Of a stretch of 64,000 bases of DNA, positions 26,294 through 34,667 are shown piece after piece. The translations under genes and the position numbers were made by a program. Numbering within the stretch: the first letter of the stretch is position 1; each line of letters starts with the position of its first letter. Location of the stretch: assembly GCF_009363695.1 (NCBI RefSeq), contig NZ_CP045403.1, positions 1,282,001 through 1,346,000 on the forward strand, read 5' to 3'. The notes below the pieces were generated by a model. The model ran no database searches. It had not been told where the DNA came from and saw nothing but the letters and a program-made list of their open reading frames with translations. Source of the stretch: Bacillus sp. THAF10 (lineage in GTDB: Bacteria; Bacillota; Bacilli; Bacillales; Bacillaceae_I).

Positions 26294-28357
26294 ATGTTTG
26301 AGCTGCCAATCAAAGAGCCAGTATTAGTATTTACAATTGCCATGATTATTTTCTTCATTTTTCCCTATTTCATGAAATTGTTGCGTATACCGGGGCTTAT
26401 CGGACCAATATTAGCAGGTGTCATCATTGGACCTAATGGACTAGCAGTGTTAGAGAGAAGTTCTACCATTGAACTCCTTGGCACAGTTGGATTGCTCTTT
26501 ATCATGTTCATTGCCGGACTTGAAATGGATTTAGACGGGTTTAAGAAGTACCGAAACCGCAGTATTGTATATGGAATGATGTCGTTTTGGATTCCTCTAA
26601 TTGTTGGAACGATCATCAGTTTAATGCTTGGATATAGTGTTGCAGCCTCCATCTTAATTGGCTCCATTCTTGGGTCTCATACCCTCCTTGGTTATCCTAT
26701 CGCCAGTCGTCTTGGCATAGGAAAAAGTAAAGCAATTACAACAGCTGTTGGTGGAAGTATTCTAACCGATACGTTTGCTTTACTTGTGCTGGCTGTCATA
26801 ACAGGTGCAGCTGCAGGTCAGCTTGACATCTATTTTGGTATCAAGCTGACATTTTCCTTGATTGTTTTTGTTGCCATTATCTTTATTGGTACTCCTTATC
26901 TTTCTAGATGGTTTTTCCGCAACATCGCAACAGAGGGAACAGGGGAATTCATTTATGTAATGGTCATGCTATTTACAGCAGGCTCGCTTGCCCTCATTGC
27001 TGGATTGCAGCCAATTATTGGAGCATTCTTGGTAGGTCTCGCGCTTAACCGTTTTATTTTTGATCAAGGTCCTCTAATGAACAGAATTCGATTTACTGCA
27101 AACAGTATTTTTATTCCATTTTTCCTGTTATCTGTAGGGATGCTGATGGATCTTCGCGTGCTCATTGGAAATTCAAAAGCATGGATTTTAACCGTTGCGA
27201 TTGTTCTTGGACTATTATTTAGTAAATACATTGCTGCCTGGCTTACGAGTATCTTTTATCAATATTCAAAAGATGAGCGGCTTGTTATCTTCGGATTAAC
27301 AACACCTCAGGCAGCAGCTACTCTTGCCGCAACCTTAGTTGGCTTTAATGTAGGGCTACTTGATCAAGCAACTGTCAATGGTGTCATCATCATGATACTA
27401 ATCACTTGTATTATCGGACCATACCTTGTGGAAAAATATGGCCGTAACCTTGCGCTTGCAGAGGAAATGAAGCCTGTTCAAAAGGGGGATGCACCGGAGC
27501 GAATCTTGATTCCCATTGCAAACCCAAATACGATGGAATCCTTAATGGATTTGGCTTTTGTCATCCGTCAATCCAATTCCATTGACCACCCTCTTTACGC
27601 ACTAAGTGTGGTGCAGCGTGATATGTGGGGCTCAGATGTGGATGTTGCCAAAGCAGAGAAGATGCTAGGTCAGGCAGTATCGTATTCTAGTGGAGCTGAT
27701 ATCCCTTTACGTGTTACTACAAGGGTAGATAGAAATATTGCCACTGGTATTAATCGTGCGATTGCAGAAGAAAGAATCACGACACTTGTTGCCGGATGGA
27801 ATGGCGAAAGAACCGCGCCGCAAAAAATCTTTGGTGGAGTTATTGATCAAGTACTAGATCAAACAAATGTGTCGGTATTAATCTCAAAACTCGGTCATCC
27901 TCTGAACACTACTAAACGGATCGTGCTCATTCTACCTAAAGGAATCGATCATAAATCTGGGTACTGGGATGCGCTTGCAACCATTAAATTAATTGCGAGC
28001 AACCTAGGTGCCACAATTCAATGCTATTGTATCAAAGGATTTCCTGACACATATAAAGCTCATATGAAAGAAATCAAACCAAATCCTCCAACCGTTGTGG
28101 AGTGGGTAGAAGGCTGGCATGCTCTATATGAAAATAAGCTGCCGAACTTCCGGGCTGATGACATTGTGGTGGTTTTAAGTGCAAGACGTGGTACAACCGG
28201 CTGGCATCCACAGCTGGAAAAAATACCAGGAAAGCTTGCAAAAATAAACCCAGAAAGCTTTATCATTTTTTATCCTACCGAAGAAAAAGAAGACCTCCGT
28301 GGAACACGTGGAACGGAAATACCAAAAGAAGTATTACTTGGAAGAGATTATGACTAA
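26294..28357 (+). CDS. CPA2-family cation:proton antiporter with universal-stress-like C-terminus
   Basis: A 687-aa protein. Residues 10-385 hold about 12 transmembrane helices with the family's early motif LLRIPGLIGPILAGVIIGPNGL, the GLLFIMFIAGLEMDLDGFKK turn and GGSILTDTFALLVLAVI, where the Thr-Asp is the ion-binding core. Residues 405-680 are cytoplasmic with two USP-like α/β units (ERILIPIANPNTMESLMDLA; TTLVAGWNGERT...VLDQTNVSVLI). This plan fits KefB/NapA-type Na+(K+)/H+ antiporters. It takes the place of the tenA-thi genes of B. subtilis. Regulation is not evident. AGAAGATAG precedes ATG 26294. Confidence 0.82.
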   Translation: MFELPIKEPVLVFTIAMIIFFIFPYFMKLLRIPGLIGPILAGVIIGPNGLAVLERSSTIELLGTVGLLFIMFIAGLEMDLDGFKKYRNRSIVYGMMSFWIPLIVGTIISLMLGYSVAASILIGSILGSHTLLGYPIASRLGIGKSKAITTAVGGSILTDTFALLVLAVITGAAAGQLDIYFGIKLTFSLIVFVAIIFIGTPYLSRWFFRNIATEGTGEFIYVMVMLFTAGSLALIAGLQPIIGAFLVGLALNRFIFDQGPLMNRIRFTANSIFIPFFLLSVGMLMDLRVLIGNSKAWILTVAIVLGLLFSKYIAAWLTSIFYQYSKDERLVIFGLTTPQAAATLAATLVGFNVGLLDQATVNGVIIMILITCIIGPYLVEKYGRNLALAEEMKPVQKGDAPERILIPIANPNTMESLMDLAFVIRQSNSIDHPLYALSVVQRDMWGSDVDVAKAEKMLGQAVSYSSGADIPLRVTTRVDRNIATGINRAIAEERITTLVAGWNGERTAPQKIFGGVIDQVLDQTNVSVLISKLGHPLNTTKRIVLILPKGIDHKSGYWDALATIKLIASNLGATIQCYCIKGFPDTYKAHMKEIKPNPPTVVEWVEGWHALYENKLPNFRADDIVVVLSARRGTTGWHPQLEKIPGKLAKINPESFIIFYPTEEKEDLRGTRGTEIPKEVLLGRDYD

Positions 28358-28390
28358 AGAGAGCGTGCAACTTGCACCTCTCTATTTTTT
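28358..28390 (+). terminator. Antiporter gene terminator
   Basis: AGAGAG-c-GTGCAA / TTGCAC-CTCTCT stem with a one-base bulge, then ATTTTTT, directly after the stop. Confidence 0.82.
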
Positions 28391-28407
28391 ATTGGCTAAT
28401 GAGTATA

Positions 28408-28505
28408 GCTGTTGATTGGACCAAATGAAGGAGACTCCAGCGGGAAATAGTGCGTCTGGTGAGACCCCGCAGGACGCTTAGCCATTTTGCGGAAATTAAC
28501 AGCGG
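28408..28505 (+). repeat. Interspersed palindromic repeat, copy 5
   Basis: GCTGTTGATTGGACCAAATG, GGAGACTCCAGCGGGAAAT, GTGAGACCCCGCAGGACGC, CCATTTTGCGGAAATTAACAGCGG. CCATTTTG near the tail pairs with CCAAATG at the head. Closest to copy 2. It ends 23 bases before the fabI -35. Confidence 0.82.
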
Positions 28506-28528
28506 TATTTATAATAGAATTTTTCGTA

Positions 28529-28576
28529 TTCGCATTTTCAAAACAATATGCTATAATTATGACTAGGTACTAATAA
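28529..28576 (+). promoter_or_regulatory. fabI promoter with FapR operator
   Basis: -35 TTCGCA (28529-28534), 17-base spacer, -10 TATAAT (28552-28557). Overlapping the -10 and start point is TTATGACTAGGTACTAATAA (28557-28576), whose reverse complement contains TTAGTACCTAGTCATAA, a good match to the FapR box (TTAGTACCTnnnACTAA type). FapR represses fatty-acid genes until malonyl-CoA rises, and fabI is a FapR target in B. subtilis. Confidence 0.85.
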
Positions 28577-28602
28577 CTTATATAAATAGGAGGATATAAA
28601 TA

Positions 28603-29373
28603 ATGAATTTATCCTTAGATGGACGTACATATGTCGTAATGGGTGTTGCCAACAAGCGAAGCATTGCATGGGGAATTGCTCGGTCCCTACATGATGCAGG
28701 AGCGCGTCTTGTATTTACTTACGCAGGAGAGCGCTTGGAGAAAAGTGTTCGCGAGCTAGCTGAATCACTTGAGAGAAACGACAGCATCGTGCTTCCATGC
28801 GATGTAACAAAGGACGAAGAAGTGCACACGTGCTTCCAGCAAATTAAAGAAGAAGTTGGCACGATTCACGGTGTAGCTCACTGTATCGCTTTCGCTAACA
28901 AAGAAGAGCTGCAAGGCGATTACATGAACACGACAAGAGATGGCTTCCTTCTAGCGCATAACATCAGCTCGTATTCGTTAACTGCTGTTGCAAAAGAAGC
29001 GAAAGAAATTATGACAGAAGGCGGTAGCATTGTTACATTAACCTACCTTGGCGGTGAGAAAGTTGTTCCAAACTACAACGTCATGGGTGTAGCAAAAGCA
29101 AGCCTTGATGCGAGTGTGAAATACCTTGCTAATGATCTTGGAAAAATGGGAATCCGTGTGAATTCCATTTCTGCTGGACCAATTCGTACCCTTTCTGCTA
29201 AAGGTGTAAGTGACTTTAACTCCATTCTAAAAGAAATTGAAGAGACTGCACCACTGCGCAGAGTTACTACACAAGAAGAAGTTGGCGATGCCGCATTGTT
29301 CTTATTTAGCAATCTTTCCCGTGGGATCACAGGAGAGAACATTCACGTCGACTCTGGTTATCACATCCTTTAA
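28603..29373 (+). CDS. fabI: Enoyl-[acyl-carrier-protein] reductase FabI
   Basis: NADH-dependent reductase of the last step in each round of fatty-acid elongation and the target of triclosan. The 256-aa SDR protein has the FabI cofactor motif VVMGVANKRSIAWGIA, the HCIAFA strand, SYSLTAVAKEA, the catalytic pair in YNVMGVAKASL (Tyr, Lys) and AGPIRTLSAKGV. AGGAGG precedes ATG 28603. It is monocistronic between the FapR operator and a terminator. In B. subtilis the orthologue (yjbW) follows the thi genes and precedes coat genes. Confidence 0.96.
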   Translation: MNLSLDGRTYVVMGVANKRSIAWGIARSLHDAGARLVFTYAGERLEKSVRELAESLERNDSIVLPCDVTKDEEVHTCFQQIKEEVGTIHGVAHCIAFANKEELQGDYMNTTRDGFLLAHNISSYSLTAVAKEAKEIMTEGGSIVTLTYLGGEKVVPNYNVMGVAKASLDASVKYLANDLGKMGIRVNSISAGPIRTLSAKGVSDFNSILKEIEETAPLRRVTTQEEVGDAALFLFSNLSRGITGENIHVDSGYHIL

Positions 29374-29379
29374 AAAAAC

Positions 29380-29417
29380 AGCCCCGTTGAGGAGAGAAAC
29401 ATTTCTTCGACGGGGCT
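29380..29417 (+). terminator. fabI terminator
   Basis: AGCCCCGTTGA / TCGACGGGGCT 11-bp stem (one G-T) flanked by A-rich and T-rich tracts. Confidence 0.9.
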
Positions 29418-29514
29418 TCTTTCTTCTACTAAAATTCCTCTCATACACCTCCATATACACCCAATCCAACCTCCAAATCTAGCATATTCTATAGTAAAAG
29501 GAGGGTTTTACTAA

Positions 29515-30918
29515 ATGAAGATAATAGTATTAGATCCTGGTCACGGTGGTCAGGATCCTGGTGCTGTGCACCAAACACTAATGGAAAAAGACTTAAATCT
29601 AAACATAGCCAAAAGAGTAAGAGCATATTTGGAAAAAGAATATGAAGTGAAAATTTCGATGACAAGGGAGGGGGATTCTACTGTCAGTCTTGAGGCACGT
29701 ACAAGTCTTGCAACTAGTATAAAAGCGGACTACTTCTGCTCCATTCATCACAATGCAGGTGGAGGAACAGGTTTTGAAAGCTACCGGAACAGTGGTTCCA
29801 CATCGAGTAAGGAACGCACCTATCATGAAATCATTCACCGTGAAATAGTAAATGTGGTGACAGGTAAATACAATAGGAGAGACAGAGGAATAAAGACCGC
29901 CAACTTCCATGTGTTAAGAGAAACAAAGATGCCTGCTGTTTTGTTAGAGCTTCTCTTCATGGATACAGCTCAGGATAGGGAGCTTCTACTACATGAAAGC
30001 TTCAAGGAGGATATCTCAAAGGCAATTGGAGAGGGTCTTGCTAAAGCGTTAGCCCTGCCAAAAAAGGTGACAACCAATTTGTATAAAGTCATCGCAGGAT
30101 CCTTTAAGGACCGTAAAAATGCCGAAGCCAGATTGCTCTATTTACAGCAAAAGGGCATCACAGCTATTATTGTAACGACGACCTTAAATGGAGCACCCTA
30201 CTATAGGGTGCAGGCTGGTGCTTTTAAAGACCGAGAGAATGCAGAAAGATATGTGGAACAAATAAAGAAAAACGGAGTGGAAGCATTTATTCTTGTTGAA
30301 GAAACCCTTCCCGCAGCGCCAACCCCACCCTCGCCTCCTTCTCCTCCAGAACCAAGTCCAACACCTACCGGACTTTCTATTGAAGGATCTGCTGTAATCG
30401 AAGCAGAAGAGCTTGATGCATTTGTAAAAACCATTCATTCGAATGCCCCACTACTTGGGAAATACTATATAGCACTAGGAAAAACTTACGGAATTCGAGG
30501 AGATGTAGCTTACGCACAAGCTATTCATGAGACCAACTATTTCCGTTTTACTGGGGCTGTAAAAGCCAACCAAAATAACTTCGCAGGAATTGGTGCCACA
30601 GGAGGTGACGTTAGAGGAGCAGTATTTGCCACTCCAGAAGAAGGAGTGCTAGCACATATTCAGCACCTATATGCTTACGCTAACAAGAAGCCTCTACCAA
30701 ACACCTATCCCAAGGTAGACCCACGTTTTGACTTGGTGACAAGAGGAATCGCTCCAACATGGGTTGCTCTCAACGGTCGCTGGGCAGTTCCAGGTACAAA
30801 TTATGGACAGCTCATCCTAAAAATATATGAAAAAATACTCGAAGAAACGATAACCATCAAACAACAAGAAATAGAAAAAATGCGAGATGCATTAGTCGAA
30901 TTAAGGAACTCAAACTAA
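29515..30918 (+). CDS. N-acetylmuramoyl-L-alanine amidase with SPOR and glucosaminidase domains (CwlC-like)
   Basis: A 467-aa cell-wall hydrolase with two catalytic domains. Residues 1-175 form an Amidase_3 domain with zinc ligands in LDPGHGG (His10), LMEKD (Glu24) and SIHHNAG (His79) and catalytic Glu in VLLELLFM (Glu145). Residues 186-265 are a SPOR peptidoglycan-binding domain (YKVIAGSFKDRKNAE...YYRVQAGAFKDRENAE). A Pro-rich linker (about 268-285) leads to a glucosaminidase-type domain (AYAQAIHETNYFRFTGAV, NNFAGIGATGG) and a C-terminal coiled coil. There is no signal peptide, as in CwlC, which lyses the B. subtilis mother cell. AAAGGAGGG precedes the ATG. A phage endolysin is less likely, as no phage genes are near. 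Confidence 0.82.
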   Translation: MKIIVLDPGHGGQDPGAVHQTLMEKDLNLNIAKRVRAYLEKEYEVKISMTREGDSTVSLEARTSLATSIKADYFCSIHHNAGGGTGFESYRNSGSTSSKERTYHEIIHREIVNVVTGKYNRRDRGIKTANFHVLRETKMPAVLLELLFMDTAQDRELLLHESFKEDISKAIGEGLAKALALPKKVTTNLYKVIAGSFKDRKNAEARLLYLQQKGITAIIVTTTLNGAPYYRVQAGAFKDRENAERYVEQIKKNGVEAFILVEETLPAAPTPPSPPSPPEPSPTPTGLSIEGSAVIEAEELDAFVKTIHSNAPLLGKYYIALGKTYGIRGDVAYAQAIHETNYFRFTGAVKANQNNFAGIGATGGDVRGAVFATPEEGVLAHIQHLYAYANKKPLPNTYPKVDPRFDLVTRGIAPTWVALNGRWAVPGTNYGQLILKIYEKILEETITIKQQEIEKMRDALVELRNSN

Positions 30919-30924
30919 TGGTAT

Positions 30925-30955
30925 ACCAGGCTTTTGGATAAAGCCTGGTTTTTAT
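30925..30955 (+). terminator. Terminator of the amidase gene
   Basis: ACCAGGCTTT / AAAGCCTGGT stem then TTTT. A near-identical sequence including the trailing TTTATCATG occurs at 37246-37279. Confidence 0.85.
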
Positions 30956-31022
30956 CATGCTATTATAACTCTTAAATGAGGACTTTATTGGTAACGGACT
31001 TTGTTAACTTAAAACAAACTGT

Positions 31023-32033
31023 CTAATTAATTATATTGAAAAAATTCTCTATATCATTTCTCAAATTGATAAGTGATTCATCACTTAATTTTTCTTTTTC
31101 TTTAACTTTTATTGCTACCTTACTAATTCTTTGGTCATCCATTAATAAAAGCTGCTCTAGTTTGTTTTTTATCGCTTCTTCTTCTTCTTCGTAATCACAA
31201 TAAAAATCAGTTAAATGAAACGCCTGGAGCAAGCTTTTAACCTTACTTAATTTACTAAGACATAGCGTAGGAATATTGTTTCTAATTCCAACCAGTGATG
31301 GATGAAGTTTAAAGGAGACTAGATAATCTAAAGATTGAATATGACTATAAGTTACATCTAGGTACTGATAGTTCTTTATGATAATTTCAAATTTCGGGTT
31401 ATACTTCAAAATTTTTTCTTTCAACTTTAAACAAGTTTGACGATCCGTAAATTTATTTCTTATATCAACAACTTCAATTAAAACAATGGTAAAATCTTTA
31501 GAATTTAAGGTGGAAAGAATTCTAGCCATTTTATCTAAGGGGAAATCTTCATAAGAGAAGCTACAAACACCTATTGTTTTTTTGTGTGGATTCTTTATGA
31601 TTGGATAATTAGGTTGTCGATAACTAAATGCTATATCCGGAACTTCCCTAATCATGGAGTTTAGCTTCATATAATTAGCTAACTTTGCAGAATTAGAATC
31701 TCTTACATATAAACCATTAGCTTGCGATATAATTTCTCTATACTTTTCAACTTCAGCTTCTGGCCATGTCTCAGGAGGATAAAAATCAACTACTCCAACA
31801 CCATATACCCAAACAGGAACGTGCAGTATCTCTTTTGGAAAATATGTGTTGTTATAGGAATAGGGGATGATTAGATCACCGCCACCAATAATGACAGCAT
31901 CTGAGGATAGAAAGTCTATATGACTGACTATAGGATAAACTGTATCCTTGTATAAAACTTGTTTAAATGTTTCCAAAAATAATTCGTCTCCAAAATTTCC
32001 TTTTCCATAATAACCCGCTATGCCTAACTTCAT
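31023..32033 (-). CDS. Polysaccharide pyruvyl transferase family protein
   Basis: A 336-aa CsaB/WcaK-like protein. It opens with KLGIAGYYGKGNFGDELFL, the GNxGDE motif of the family, then SDAVIIGGGDLIIP, VYGVGVVDF, GLYVRDSNSAKL and SFKLHPSLVGIRNNIPTLCL, as in other members. The family adds a ketal-linked pyruvate from PEP to cell-wall or capsular sugars. It overlaps the preceding glycosyltransferase by four bases (ATGA), so pyruvylation is coupled to assembly of the same glycan. The acceptor sugar is unknown. Confidence 0.78.
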   Translation of the reverse strand: MKLGIAGYYGKGNFGDELFLETFKQVLYKDTVYPIVSHIDFLSSDAVIIGGGDLIIPYSYNNTYFPKEILHVPVWVYGVGVVDFYPPETWPEAEVEKYREIISQANGLYVRDSNSAKLANYMKLNSMIREVPDIAFSYRQPNYPIIKNPHKKTIGVCSFSYEDFPLDKMARILSTLNSKDFTIVLIEVVDIRNKFTDRQTCLKLKEKILKYNPKFEIIIKNYQYLDVTYSHIQSLDYLVSFKLHPSLVGIRNNIPTLCLSKLSKVKSLLQAFHLTDFYCDYEEEEEAIKNKLEQLLLMDDQRISKVAIKVKEKEKLSDESLINLRNDIENFFNIIN

Positions 32034-33547
32034 AAACTCACCTCATCTTTGATTCTTTTAAAAACGGATAATTTAGGGTTACTAAACCTAATATGACTAG
32101 GATTTTTACTTGCTAATCGAAAGCTTGGTATATACCCTAAATTTATTACTAAATCAGTAATATTCACTGAAAAAGTACTATTAATTGATTCGGATAAGTG
32201 AACGTGTTTATAAGAATGCAGGCAAAGAGTGTTTGAGTAAGATAGGGTGTTAATATCAATTAATTCCTTGGTGTATTTTATTTCTAAATGCAGAGTATTA
32301 AATTGCTCTGAATTATTTACGTCAATGTCCAAATAATAGTACTCTGCTTTCATATTCACAACCTCTTTAGGACTCAGTAAAAAACAATGATACTCCCCTG
32401 AAGGTTTTGTGCCAATAAAAGGAGGGTCATTTTTTAAGTTAGTAGTAGCGTAGTAGGAATTGGTAGTGCAGTGGTTTAAGGCATAAGTTTCATTAAGGTA
32501 GGAGAAGGATTGTAGAAGCTTTGAATTGTTATTATTTTTAGTTAGAAGAGGGTAACTATTTACTAACGAATGATAAATGTCTTTATAGCGCTCAGTCCAA
32601 CTAAATTGTTTAGCAAATTTTGATAAGGTTGAAGGATTACTGTTAGACACAATGCTATTATCAACCATTGAAAGAAATTGATTGTGATCTTTGGCTATGT
32701 GAACAAAAGGAGTCAAATTTCTTACTTCTGGAAGATCGGTTGATACAACAGGTTTTCCTGCAGCAAGATATTCATATACCTTTATTGGGTTTGTACTTTG
32801 AGTAATTCGATTAATTTTAAAGGGAATAATACAAGTATCAAAATATGAAATTAAAACAGGAAGTTCATGATAATCTCTATAACCAAGGTAATGTACATTG
32901 TTTTTGCTAATCATTTCAGTAGATAATAATGGTCCAATGATAATAATCTGTCCTTGTGGATAAGTGTCAGCTAGTTTTGAAATAATCTCTTTGTCTACCC
33001 ATGGTGCCCAAGCTCCAATATAACCAATCTTGGGTCCAGCAGTAGTGGGTACGCCTTCTAACACTTTCGTATTCAGGCTTTGAGAGGAATAAAAGAATTC
33101 CCAGTCACATCCATTAGGTGCAAGTAATTTGGGGGTTTTGGGTGCAATTTTTTTCATTTTGTCCATTAAGTTAGTTGCTGTACAAATGATTGCATCCACT
33201 TTATGAATCCATCTTTTTTCATCCATATCCCATTCGGGAAAATCATCAACACAATCGTATACAATGTAGTCAGCCCTACATTGTTTAGCAAAAGGGATTT
33301 TCTTGCTCCAGGAAGTCCAAAATAATTTGTTATCATTTAGAGAAGGTAAAATTTGGTCGATAAAGAATTGTGCGTGGTTAATAGTAAAGAGGTTTTTTTC
33401 TACTTCGTTCCATACCATTCCAGATTGATTTTCTTTATTAAAATATAGGACTGTGTGATGATCCTGGGCAAACTGACTCATTAGGTGTTGAGGCCGTTGT
33501 CTCATAAATGTCCAGTCTATAGTAGGTGGATAAATGATGATAGTCAT
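32030..33547 (-). CDS. GT4-type glycosyltransferase with extra C-terminal domain
   Basis: A 505-aa protein. Residues 1-325 are a GT-B glycosyltransferase (TuaH/TagX-like): IYPPTIDWTFMRQRPQHLM, YIVYDCVDDFPEW, AIICTATNLMDKMKK, GYIGAWAPWVDKE and NPIKVYEYLAAGKPVVSTDLPEV with the donor-binding Glu. Residues about 340-505 form an additional β-rich region I do not recognise, which may bind glycan. It is paralogous to the protein encoded at 34668. AGAGGTGAACC precedes ATG 33547. The donor and acceptor are unknown. Confidence 0.78.
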   Translation of the reverse strand: MTIIIYPPTIDWTFMRQRPQHLMSQFAQDHHTVLYFNKENQSGMVWNEVEKNLFTINHAQFFIDQILPSLNDNKLFWTSWSKKIPFAKQCRADYIVYDCVDDFPEWDMDEKRWIHKVDAIICTATNLMDKMKKIAPKTPKLLAPNGCDWEFFYSSQSLNTKVLEGVPTTAGPKIGYIGAWAPWVDKEIISKLADTYPQGQIIIIGPLLSTEMISKNNVHYLGYRDYHELPVLISYFDTCIIPFKINRITQSTNPIKVYEYLAAGKPVVSTDLPEVRNLTPFVHIAKDHNQFLSMVDNSIVSNSNPSTLSKFAKQFSWTERYKDIYHSLVNSYPLLTKNNNNSKLLQSFSYLNETYALNHCTTNSYYATTNLKNDPPFIGTKPSGEYHCFLLSPKEVVNMKAEYYYLDIDVNNSEQFNTLHLEIKYTKELIDINTLSYSNTLCLHSYKHVHLSESINSTFSVNITDLVINLGYIPSFRLASKNPSHIRFSNPKLSVFKRIKDEVSL

Positions 33548-33563
33548 GGTTCACCTCTTTACA

Positions 33564-34628
33564 TTAATTTAAAATTATGTCTAAAATTTTTCCACTGACC
33601 CCATTTTTTCCATAAGGATGGGTCCAATTATTTTGTTTTAATATGCTTGTTTGAACAGCATTTAATATTTTGTCTTTTTGGTAACCTGAAAGTAAATTTG
33701 CGCCACACTGAATGGTCTCTGGCCTTTCTGTATTCTCCCTTAAAGTGATACATGGAGTTCCGATGATACATGATTCTTCTTGTAATCCTCCGCTATCTGT
33801 CATTACTAATTTAGCAAAAGATTGTAGTTTGATAGATTCGTAAAAGTTTGGTGGAGGATCTAGAACAAGAATATAAGCATTGTTTAGAAGGGTTTGATAA
33901 AGGTTATGTTCTTTAAGTATTTTTTTTGTTCTTGGATGCATAGATATAACAAGTTTAAATGTTTTTTGTTCTGCTAATTCCAGAATAGCCGAAATTATAG
34001 AAGTGAATCTCGTATGATTGTCTGTGTTCTCTTGTCGATGGATGGTAATAAAGAAATAACTTTTTGGCGCAAGCTTATAAGTTTCTAAAACATTAAGTCC
34101 TTTGTAATTTTTTATATATTCAATTGCATCTACAATGGATTGACCTGTATAGTAAATACCATTCGTTATTCCTTCTTTTTTTAAATTGTTGGATGCAATG
34201 ATAGTGGGTGTAAATAGGTAAGTGGACATATTATCTACTAAAATACGATTAATTTCTTCTGGCATGGATTTATCATAGCTTCTCAAACCTGCTTCAACAT
34301 GAGCAACTGGAATTAGTACCTTTGCTGCAGCCAAACAAGCTCCTAAGGTGGTATTGGTATCACCGTGAACAATTACAGTATCTATTTTTTCTTTTAGGAA
34401 AATTTGTTCAAGTTCTATCATGATTTTTGCTGTTGTTGTAGCATGGGATCCAGAGCCAACACTTAAATGGTAATCAGGTTTAGGCAATTGAAAAATATCA
34501 GAAACTATTGCCTCCATGTGATAATCATAATGTTGACCCGAATGTATATAAAGGTGGGAAGAATTTCTTTTTTTTAGTTCCGTTATTAACACTCCCATTT
34601 TAATTAACTCTGGACGGGTACCTATCAC
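33564..34628 (-). CDS. wecB: UDP-N-acetylglucosamine 2-epimerase (non-hydrolysing)
   Basis: Interconverts UDP-GlcNAc and UDP-ManNAc. The protein has GTRPELIKMGVLI, HSGQHYDYHM, VIVHGDTNTTLG, HVEAGLRSYDKSMPEEINR, TIHRQENTD and TDSGGLQEES, a full set of family motifs. The first canonical start (GTG 34628) gives a 354-aa protein beginning at IGTRPE, which lacks most of the first β-strand. In frame upstream is ATA-ACA-AAG-AAA-ATA-GCC-GTT-GTG (ITKKIAVV), and AAAGGGTG sits seven bases before that ATA (34647-34649). The true start is therefore probably the non-canonical ATA, giving about 361 aa; I list the canonical end. Confidence 0.85.
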   Translation of the reverse strand: MIGTRPELIKMGVLITELKKRNSSHLYIHSGQHYDYHMEAIVSDIFQLPKPDYHLSVGSGSHATTTAKIMIELEQIFLKEKIDTVIVHGDTNTTLGACLAAAKVLIPVAHVEAGLRSYDKSMPEEINRILVDNMSTYLFTPTIIASNNLKKEGITNGIYYTGQSIVDAIEYIKNYKGLNVLETYKLAPKSYFFITIHRQENTDNHTRFTSIISAILELAEQKTFKLVISMHPRTKKILKEHNLYQTLLNNAYILVLDPPPNFYESIKLQSFAKLVMTDSGGLQEESCIIGTPCITLRENTERPETIQCGANLLSGYQKDKILNAVQTSILKQNNWTHPYGKNGVSGKILDIILN

Positions 34629-34667
34629 AACGGCTATTTTCTTTGTTATTGGAATACACCCTTTCGT

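Noticed and set aside
30184..30438. Gly/Arg-rich minus-strand frames opposite the Pro-rich linker
   Set aside because: They mirror the CCN-rich linker codons of the amidase gene; composition is an artefact.
29515..30918. Prophage endolysin
   Set aside because: No holin, tail or integrase genes nearby; the domain plan and lack of signal peptide fit CwlC-like mother-cell lysins.
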